Source: Solirubrobacteraceae bacterium (GTDB lineage: Bacteria; Actinomycetota; Thermoleophilia; Solirubrobacterales; Solirubrobacteraceae). Taken from it: 17,771 nucleotides of DNA. The notes under the pieces were generated by a model that did no database searches, was not told the origin of the DNA, and saw only the letters and a list, made by a program, of their open reading frames with translations. Shown here piece by piece: positions 12,740-17,771 of the stretch; the stretch's first letter is position 1; each line of letters starts with the position of its first letter. Location: positions 1 through 17,771 of the forward strand of contig JAICUS010000050.1 of NCBI GenBank assembly GCA_025935735.1. The letters are read 5' to 3'. Position numbers and translations under genes: made by a program.

Positions 12740-14004
12740 CACCCGCCCCCGAATGTCTCGAGGGCCAGTGCGAGATCGGGCGAGACGCGGCCGCGCTCGT
12801 GCAGCGGCGTGCCGGAGAGGGCGGCTGCCCACGCCTCGTGCATCGCATGCACCCCGGCCGCCGGGCCACGGGGGTGCGCGAGGATCCCTCCGCCGGCGAG
12901 GATCATCAGGTCCGAGGTGGCAAGCGCGTCGTAAGTCGCCGGCAGGGTGCGCGGCGACTGGCCGGAGGACAGCACCGGCATCGCCACCCGGCCGCCGTGC
13001 AGCGGCTCCAGGACCGCGCGGATCGAGCGCACGACGTCGGCGTCGGCCTCGAAGAACTTGTTGCCGAGCCCGCTCGTGTGCAGGTGGTCGGCGCCGCACA
13101 GCCGCGCGAGCTTCTGGTAGGCGACGAACTCGACGCCGATCGCCGGGCTGCGCATCAGCGCGCCGAGCATGGCCCGATGCGCGTGCACGGGGACGGCGGC
13201 GTCGCGGCTGAGGGCGTGCAGCGCGGGCAGGCCGGCAATCGCCACGCAGATCATCACGCACGTACCGCCCTGGGACGCGACCAGGTCGTGCCGGCGGCGC
13301 ATCTCGTCGATCTCGCCGGTCAGGTTGAACGCGTACATCGCCCGCCGGCCCGTAGCCTCGGCCGCCGCGTCGAGCTCGCGCACCACAACGCGCACGCGCT
13401 CAGCGAACGGCAGGTGCGGCGGGTCGCCCTGCAGCTCGTCGTCCTTGATGAAGTCGATCCCGGCGTGCGCCAGGTCGCGCACCAGCGCGGCCAGCGCCTC
13501 GGCGTCGAGCCCGATACTGGGCTTGACGATCGTCCCGATCAGCGGGCGATCGTGCACCGCCGTCAGCTCGCGCGTGCCGGCGATGCCGAAGCGCGGCCCG
13601 GGATAGCGCTCGGCGAAGGCGGCCGGCAGCTCGAGGTCCAGGAGCTTCACGGAGGCGAGCTCGCGCAGCTCGAACAGGTTCCCCGCCACCGCCGCCAGCA
13701 GGTTCGGGATCGACGGGCCGAAGTTGCGCAGCGGGAACGCCACCCGTAGGTGCGCGGCGCTCAGCCGCGCACCGGCCGGCCGCTGGGCGCCGGGCAGGAC
13801 CGCCTCCGGGCACTCCGGCACCGGGTCAAGCGCCACGATCGTCGCGGCGTGCCGCTCGCGCACCTCGTCGGTCTCACCCGGGACGCGCACGAACGTGCCG
13901 GTGGACTGTTCGCCGGCCAGCACGGCCGCCGCACGCTCGATCGGCAGATACGACTGGATGAAGTACTCGGCGACGACAGCCTCGGCGCCGTCCGGCCGCG
14001 CCAT
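12739..14004 (-). CDS. RuBisCO-like protein (form IV), candidate decarboxylase or transcarboxylase/hydrolase of a phosphorylated beta-keto acid
   Basis: A 421-residue RuBisCO large-subunit homologue with an unusually complete active site. Aligning by eye to plant RuBisCO numbering gives E32 (E60), T37 (T65), N109 (N123), K161 in GTIVKP (K175), K187-D189-E190 in DFIKDDE (K201 carbamylation site, D203, E204), H276-R277 in HAHRAM (H294, R295), loop-6 lysine K316 in GLGNKFFE (K334), S347 (S379), and a GGG phosphate-binding stretch at 371-373. W66 is replaced by F38. Loop 6 (HTSGLGNKF) differs from the GTVVGKLEG of true RuBisCO, and no phosphoribulokinase is nearby, so carbon fixation is unlikely. 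RuBisCO-like proteins next to DUF1537 kinases (OiaX, OiaT) act on 3-oxo-isoapionate 4-phosphate; that is my leading reading. The start follows the cyclase stop by 4 nt; the stop overlaps the kinase start. Confidence 0.93.
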   Translation of the reverse strand: MARPDGAEAVVAEYFIQSYLPIERAAAVLAGEQSTGTFVRVPGETDEVRERHAATIVALDPVPECPEAVLPGAQRPAGARLSAAHLRVAFPLRNFGPSIPNLLAAVAGNLFELRELASVKLLDLELPAAFAERYPGPRFGIAGTRELTAVHDRPLIGTIVKPSIGLDAEALAALVRDLAHAGIDFIKDDELQGDPPHLPFAERVRVVVRELDAAAEATGRRAMYAFNLTGEIDEMRRRHDLVASQGGTCVMICVAIAGLPALHALSRDAAVPVHAHRAMLGALMRSPAIGVEFVAYQKLARLCGADHLHTSGLGNKFFEADADVVRSIRAVLEPLHGGRVAMPVLSSGQSPRTLPATYDALATSDLMILAGGGILAHPRGPAAGVHAMHEAWAAALSGTPLHERGRVSPDLALALETFGGG

Positions 14005-14008
14005 CCCC

Positions 14009-14875
14009 TCAGGCGATCGCGATCGGCCGGACGAAGGAGCCGGTCGCCCCGCTGATCTTCGGGGGCAGCACGATGAACAGGAACTCGTGCACCCCGTCCT
14101 CGCCGAGCTCCTCGAGGTTCATGTTCTCCACCATGTGGATGCCCGCCTCGATCAGCACGCGCATGTGCACCGGGTGCGGGTTGTCGGGGATGATCGAGGG
14201 CATGACCTCGACGGCCTCGTTGTCGGACCCGAGCATCACCGGGTCGCACTCGAGGATCCGCTCGGCCACGTCGAGCGTGATGCCGGAGCCGCGCGTCTCC
14301 TCCCAGCCGGCCGGGTCGTGCCAGGCGGCCATCTGCCCGGTGCGCACCAGGACGGCGTCGCCCTTGCGCAGCGTCGTGCCCTGCGCCGCGAGGGCGGCGT
14401 CGAACTCGGCCAGCGAGACCGCGTAGCCCTTGGGCAGCCGCGTGTGTTCGAGGTGGCGCGCCATGTCCACGAGCACCCCGCGGCCGATGATCGCCGGCAG
14501 CTCGGAGGCGTCGGCGTCGAGCAGCCCGAAGTCGCCCACGCGCGCGGACCCCGGGGCGCCGCCGTGGCCGTGGTCGTCGGCGCCGCAGGTGATGTGCCCG
14601 AGCGCGTCCATGTGCGCACCCGAGTGCAGCCCCGTGATCATCAGGTCCGACACGAAGTGGATGCCGGCGCTGTTGTGGCGCGCGTCGAGCCATTCCTGGT
14701 CTCCCTGCGCGCGGATGCCGGCCGGCGAGCGATAGGTCATGATCTGGAAGGGCGGGTGCCCCGGCCACAGGGGCATTCCCATGTATCGGCCGGGGTCGAG
14801 GTCGTACACACGCCCGGTGCGGGCGAGCTGCAGCGCCTCGAGCACCGACGACTGGATGGCGGTCACCGGTTCCAT
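14009..14875 (-). CDS. Cyclase family protein (PF04199), metal-dependent hydrolase
   Basis: A 288-residue member of the cyclase/kynurenine formamidase-like family. The metal-binding motif is HSGAHMDALGH at 84-94 (H84, H88, D90 and H94), matching HxGxHxDxxxH with the usual threonine of HxGTH replaced by alanine. Other typical stretches are GRGVLVDMARHL, LRKGDAVLVRTGQ, SGITLDVAERI, MLGSDNEAVEV and PVHMRVLIEAGIHMVENMNLEEL. Members hydrolyse amides and cyclic compounds such as N-formylkynurenine, isatin and lactone-like substrates. In this operon a lactonase or similar ring-opening step on an imported sugar lactone is a reasonable inference, but it has not been shown for this family in apionate pathways to my knowledge. 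The ATG at 14875 has a very strong AAGGAGG site 4 nt upstream. It lies 13 nt after the permease stop and 4 nt before the RuBisCO-like gene. Confidence 0.9.
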   Translation of the reverse strand: MEPVTAIQSSVLEALQLARTGRVYDLDPGRYMGMPLWPGHPPFQIMTYRSPAGIRAQGDQEWLDARHNSAGIHFVSDLMITGLHSGAHMDALGHITCGADDHGHGGAPGSARVGDFGLLDADASELPAIIGRGVLVDMARHLEHTRLPKGYAVSLAEFDAALAAQGTTLRKGDAVLVRTGQMAAWHDPAGWEETRGSGITLDVAERILECDPVMLGSDNEAVEVMPSIIPDNPHPVHMRVLIEAGIHMVENMNLEELGEDGVHEFLFIVLPPKISGATGSFVRPIAIA

Positions 14876-14888
14876 TGCTCCTCCTTCT
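14876..14888 (-). promoter_or_regulatory. Strong ribosome-binding site for the cyclase gene
   Basis: On the minus strand AAGGAGG (14886-14880) lies 4 nt before the ATG at 14875, filling the short gap after the permease stop. It is one of the strongest Shine-Dalgarno matches in the window and marks the switch from transport genes to catabolic genes. Confidence 0.75.
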
Positions 14889-16100
14889 TCAAGCCGCAGT
14901 GCGGCCTTGGCGTGCGCGGATATCGATCAGGACGGCGACGAGCAGCACGACGCCGATGACGATGCTCTCGTAGGAGCTGGCGACGTTCATCAGCTGCATC
15001 CCGTTCTGCAGTGAGGTTGTGAGCAGCGTGCCGAGCAGCGCGCCGGCCACCGTGCCGGTGCCGCCGAAGAGGCTCGTGCCGCCGATCACCGCGGCGGTGA
15101 TCACGTCGAGCTCCAGCCCGCTCTCGGCGCCCGGCGCGGCGCTGGCCACGTAGGCGACCAGGATCAGGCCGGCGACGGCGTAGAGGACCCCCTGCACGAC
15201 GAAGGTCACGAATACGTGACGGCCGACCTGCACGCCGGCGAGCACCGCGGCGCGCTCGCTACCGCCGATGGCGTAGAGCCGCCGGCCGAACGGCGTGTGC
15301 TTCGCCGTGACGTTCACGAGCACGGCGGCCACGGCGACGATCAGGACGGGGACGGGCAGGCCCTGGTAGCTGAGCGAGATGTACAGCAGCGCGCCGACGA
15401 TCACCGCCATGCGCACCGTGGGCGCCGCGATTGTCCGCGCGAGACTCGCCCCGAGCCCGGCGGCGAGGCGGGCGGAGTGCTCGCGATACCCGAACGCGAC
15501 GACGCCGGCCATCAGCACGGCGCTCAGGACGATCGTGAGCCAGTTCGGCAGCGTCCCGTCGGCGATGCCCAGCAGCGAGGGGTCGGCCGGGAGCGTCTCG
15601 CCCGAGGTCAGCGACAGGGCAAGGCCGCCGATGGCCAGCAGGCTGGCCAGCGTGACGATGAACGACGGCACGTTGCCCACCGCCACCCACAGTCCCTGCC
15701 AGACGCCGATGACCGCACCGAGCGCGAGCGTGGCGATCACGGCCAGCGGGGCGCTCATGCCCAGCTTCGTGCTGGCGTACGCAGCGGCCAGACCCGAGAA
15801 CGCGACGGTCGAGCCCGGCGAGAGGTCGATGTTGCCGGTGACCATCACCAGCACGATCCCGACCGCCAGGACCGCGGTGATCGAGCCCTGCACGCCGAGA
15901 TTGGTCAGGTTGCGCGAGCTGAGGAACAGCCCGTCGGTGAGGATCTGGAAGACGATGAAGACCGCGATGATCACCACGATCAGGCCGCTGGTCCGCAACG
16001 CACCGACGCGCAGCCACGGCAGTCGCGCGAGCGGCGCCGGGTCGGCGCCGGGCGCGGGCCGCCCGCCGACCGGCGACGAGATCTCCTGCTGAGTGCTCAT
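14889..16100 (-). CDS. Sugar ABC transporter permease (RbsC/XylH family, BPD_transp_2)
   Basis: A 403-residue integral membrane permease of the carbohydrate uptake (CUT2) class. After a hydrophilic N-terminus of about 38 residues come about ten hydrophobic segments, starting with LIVVIIAVFIVFQILT (40-55). Family landmarks are TGNIDLSPGS (88-97), VGNVPSFIVTLASL (141-154), TPFGRRLYAIGGSERAAVLAGV in the cytoplasmic loop, and GGTSLFGGTGTVAGALLGTLL towards the C-terminus. The middle has the extra loop and helix pair seen in XylH-like permeases, which explains the length of about 400 rather than 330. It pairs with the upstream ATPase; CUT2 transporters usually work as a homodimer of this permease. 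The ATG at 16100 has GGAGC upstream. The stop lies 13 nt before the cyclase start. The substrate is probably the sugar acid, sugar or lactone degraded by the downstream genes. Confidence 0.93.
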   Translation of the reverse strand: MSTQQEISSPVGGRPAPGADPAPLARLPWLRVGALRTSGLIVVIIAVFIVFQILTDGLFLSSRNLTNLGVQGSITAVLAVGIVLVMVTGNIDLSPGSTVAFSGLAAAYASTKLGMSAPLAVIATLALGAVIGVWQGLWVAVGNVPSFIVTLASLLAIGGLALSLTSGETLPADPSLLGIADGTLPNWLTIVLSAVLMAGVVAFGYREHSARLAAGLGASLARTIAAPTVRMAVIVGALLYISLSYQGLPVPVLIVAVAAVLVNVTAKHTPFGRRLYAIGGSERAAVLAGVQVGRHVFVTFVVQGVLYAVAGLILVAYVASAAPGAESGLELDVITAAVIGGTSLFGGTGTVAGALLGTLLTTSLQNGMQLMNVASSYESIVIGVVLLVAVLIDIRARQGRTAA

Positions 16101-16121
16101 GACGATCGCTCCATCTGTCGA

Positions 16122-17684
16122 TTAGCCCGCGACCGCCGCACCGAGGACGTCGTGCGCCGTCGCGTCCGCGCGGTTCCAGGACGCGACGAGGCGGGCGCGC
16201 CGCATCACGTGGACCTCGTCGCCCATCCCCAGCACCTCGTCCAGGTCCGACGACACGAGGAGGACGGCCAGCCCCTCGGCGGTCAGCGCTTGGATGATCC
16301 GGTAGATCTCGGCCCGGGCGCCGATGTCGATGCCGCGCGTCGGATCCTCGAGGATCAGCAGCCGCGGCTCCGCCGGGATCCAGCGCCCGAGCGCGACCTT
16401 CTGCTGGTTGCCGCCGCTCAGGCTCGCGACCGGGTCCCAGACCGACGCGGACCGGATCGACAGGCGCTGGCGCAGCTCGGTCGCCTGCCTCGCGACGCGC
16501 GCAGCGGCAATGAGGCCCCCCGAAGGCCGCGCGAAGCGCCCGAGGCTCGGCAGCGCCAGGTTCTCGGCGATCGACATGGCGGCCACCGACCCCTGGCCGG
16601 GATCACCGCCGACATAGCCGATGCCATGCCGGACCGCGAGCGTGGGCGATCCCAGCGCGAGCGGCTCCCCGTCGAGGCGCACGTGGCCGGCGGCCGCCTT
16701 GCCGTGGAAGCCGAAGATCGCCTGGGCGAGGACCCCGGCGCCGGAGCCGACGACGCCGAACACCGCGACGATCTCGCCCCGGCGCACCGTCAGCGAGGCC
16801 TCTTCCACGAGGTGACGACCCGTCACCGGCTCGGCGATCGTCAGGTCCTCGACCGAGAGAACGGCCGGGGCGTCGCGCCGGGTCGGCCGCGCCGGGTAGA
16901 TGTCGCCGAGCGCGCGCCCGGTCATCGCGCGCACGATCTCGCGCTCATCGAACGGGTTGCCAGACCGGCTGCGATCGCACTCGAACTCCCCGGCCACGGC
17001 GCCGTCGCGCAGCACGGTGATCGTCTGGGCGACGCGGCCGATCTCCGACAGGCGGTGCGAGATGTAGAGGACGGCCACGCCGCTCTCGCGCAGCGCCTGG
17101 ATGCGCTCGAACAGGATGTCGGTCTCCGCCGCGCTCAGACGGCTGGTCGGCTCGTCGAGGATCAGCACCTTCAGGCCGCCCGCCAGCGCGTGGAGGATCG
17201 CGACCATCTGCTGCTCGGCCTGCGTCAGGCTCGTCATCGGGCCCGTCAGGTCGATGTGGTCGAGCTCGAGCTCCATGCTCTGCGCGAGCGCCCGTGCCTC
17301 CACGAGCATCCGCCTGCGATCCGTCAGCGGTCCGCGGCGGATCTCGCGGTTGAGGAAGATGTTCTCGGTGACGCTGAGCCCCGGGACGATCGCCAGCTCC
17401 TGCGGCACGAGGTAGATTCCCGCCTCCTCGGCCTCGCGGACCGACCTGAAGCTCACCGCGTCGCCGGCCAGCGACATCTCCCCCTCGTACGTGCCGTGCG
17501 GGATCGCGCCGGCGATGATCTTCACCAGCGTCGACTTGCCGGCGCCGTTCTCGCCGAGGATGGCCCGCACTTCGCCCGGCCGCACGGCCAGGGAGACGCC
17601 GCTGAGGGCCTGGGTCGCCCCGAAGCGCTTGCGGATGTCCTCGACCGCGAGGCCGGTGGCGGGCTCAACCGCGATGGCGCCCAT
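16122..17684 (-). CDS. Sugar ABC transporter ATP-binding protein (RbsA/XylG/MglA type, two NBDs)
   Basis: A 520-residue double-nucleotide-binding ATPase of a CUT2 sugar importer. The first domain has Walker A GENGAGKST (44-52), a degenerate signature LTQAEQQ, Walker B LKVLILDEPTSRLS and the H-loop YISHRL. The second domain has a degenerate Walker A (VVGSGAGVLAQAIFG), the intact signature LSGGNQQKV, and LLILEDPTRGIDIGARAEIY. This asymmetry is normal in the family. The ATG at 17684 is preferred because the in-frame GTG at 17696, four codons upstream, sits at the base of a strong hairpin; G-rich sequence (GGTGGGGG) precedes the ATG. It lies 21 nt upstream of the permease gene. No periplasmic substrate-binding protein is seen in the window; it may be encoded just upstream, beyond the edge. 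Confidence 0.93.
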   Translation of the reverse strand: MGAIAVEPATGLAVEDIRKRFGATQALSGVSLAVRPGEVRAILGENGAGKSTLVKIIAGAIPHGTYEGEMSLAGDAVSFRSVREAEEAGIYLVPQELAIVPGLSVTENIFLNREIRRGPLTDRRRMLVEARALAQSMELELDHIDLTGPMTSLTQAEQQMVAILHALAGGLKVLILDEPTSRLSAAETDILFERIQALRESGVAVLYISHRLSEIGRVAQTITVLRDGAVAGEFECDRSRSGNPFDEREIVRAMTGRALGDIYPARPTRRDAPAVLSVEDLTIAEPVTGRHLVEEASLTVRRGEIVAVFGVVGSGAGVLAQAIFGFHGKAAAGHVRLDGEPLALGSPTLAVRHGIGYVGGDPGQGSVAAMSIAENLALPSLGRFARPSGGLIAAARVARQATELRQRLSIRSASVWDPVASLSGGNQQKVALGRWIPAEPRLLILEDPTRGIDIGARAEIYRIIQALTAEGLAVLLVSSDLDEVLGMGDEVHVMRRARLVASWNRADATAHDVLGAAVAG

Positions 17685-17695
17685 GCCCGCCCCCA

Positions 17696-17727
17696 CCGTC
17701 CGCCCCGCGCCGGGGCCCGGCGGACGG
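17696..17727 (-). other. Intercistronic hairpin ahead of the ABC ATPase gene
   Basis: CCGTCCGCC at 17696-17704 and GGCGGACGG at 17719-17727 are perfect 9-bp inverted arms with a 14-nt G+C-only loop. An alternative inner stem pairs CCCCG (17703-17707) with CGGGG (17711-17715). It has no U-run on either strand, so it is not a standard terminator. It lies between the likely end of an upstream gene and the ATPase start, where a stem could protect the upstream mRNA or reduce read-through. Confidence 0.5.
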
Positions 17728-17744
17728 AGGGATCGTGTGCGTGG

Positions 17745-17771
17745 TCATCGGACCGCGCGGCTCAGGGCCCC
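17745..17771 (-). CDS. Possible C-terminal tail of an upstream gene
   Basis: At the right edge the minus strand reads eight codons (GALSRAVR) and a TGA at 17747-17745, which would be the end of a gene transcribed into the operon. Eight codons are too few for recognition. In operons of this type the gene before the ATPase is often the substrate-binding protein, but that is only expectation. The tail could also be chance. Confidence 0.2.
   Translation of the reverse strand, partial: GALSRAVR

Larger units (their letters stand above)
10174..17684 (-). other. Predicted sugar-acid uptake and catabolism operon
   Basis: Seven genes lie on one strand with no gap over 21 nt: ABC ATPase, permease, cyclase, RuBisCO-like protein, DUF1537 kinase, HpcH/HpaI aldolase and a 132-residue unknown. 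The last junctions overlap (TGATG, GTGA) or are 2-4 nt, so co-transcription is near certain. The promoter and any regulator lie outside the window. A possible order of events is import, ring opening or hydrolysis (cyclase), phosphorylation (kinase), decarboxylation or hydrolytic C-C cleavage (RuBisCO-like protein) and aldol cleavage. No dehydrogenase or isomerase is in the visible part, though the known apionate routes need them. Confidence 0.8.

Noticed and set aside
12739..14004. The RuBisCO-like protein as a true carbon-fixing RuBisCO
   Set aside because: Loop 6 is recast, W66 is replaced, no small subunit or phosphoribulokinase is present, and the context is sugar-acid catabolism.
14893..14905. 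GCCGCAGTGCGGC palindrome at the end of the permease gene
   Set aside because: It is within coding sequence, only 5 bp of stem with a 3-nt loop, and palindromes of this size are common in G+C-rich DNA.
17668..17748. ATG at 17748 overlapping a TGA (ATGA) as the start of a 27-residue gene before the ABC ATPase
   Set aside because: The translation is Gly/Arg-rich with no motif, runs through the hairpin and out of frame into the ATPase gene; most likely chance.

Overview
The window is very G+C-rich DNA with strong G/C bias at third codon positions, frequent GTG starts, short intergenic gaps, and several promoters of TANNNT type placed directly in front of start codons. This points to a high-GC actinobacterium. 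The gene mix (secreted beta-propeller protein, L,D-transpeptidase, secreted amidase, conserved secreted protein) would suit a soil Thermoleophilia/Solirubrobacterales genome, but that placement is an inference and no rRNA or marker gene is present to confirm it.

The window has two parts. Positions 1-10167 carry ordinary chromosomal genes. They are a partial membrane protein (1-861, minus), a secreted N-acetylmuramoyl-L-alanine amidase (882-1526), a secreted beta-propeller protein (1544-3370), a possible 35-residue membrane peptide (3429-3536), and a conserved secreted protein of unknown function (3557-4447) that overlaps the end of a convergent RNase D-HRDC gene (4431-5588). An L,D-transpeptidase (5644-6645) follows, then an SDR plus alpha/beta-hydrolase pair (8265-6730, minus). 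Divergent from that pair is an HD-domain nuclease-like gene coupled to a bicupin gene (8324-10167).

Positions 10174-17771 form one tightly packed minus-strand catabolic operon. In order of transcription (right to left) it holds the tail of an unseen upstream gene, a sugar ABC ATPase, a sugar ABC permease, a cyclase-family metal hydrolase, a RuBisCO-like protein, a four-carbon acid sugar kinase (DUF1537), an HpcH/HpaI class II aldolase, and a 132-residue protein of no family I can name. Gaps are -4 to +21 nt, with TGATG and GTGA overlaps. A DUF1537 kinase beside a RuBisCO-like protein is the core of the known D-apionate/3-oxo-isoapionate routes (OiaK with OiaX or OiaT). The natural reading is uptake of a sugar acid or its lactone, hydrolysis, phosphorylation, then decarboxylation or C-C cleavage of the phosphorylated beta-keto acid. 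The cyclase, the HpcH/HpaI aldolase and the small terminal protein do not belong to the route as I know it, so this may be a variant or new sugar-acid pathway. It is the most interesting content of the window.

At the regulatory level, five genes or gene pairs in the left part share a compact start architecture: a TANNNT hexamer 6-10 nt before the start codon, often followed by CGCGCC, as expected for leaderless or near-leaderless mRNAs. No tRNA, rRNA, CRISPR array, insertion sequence or phage gene was seen, and no gene-free stretch exceeds 300 bases.
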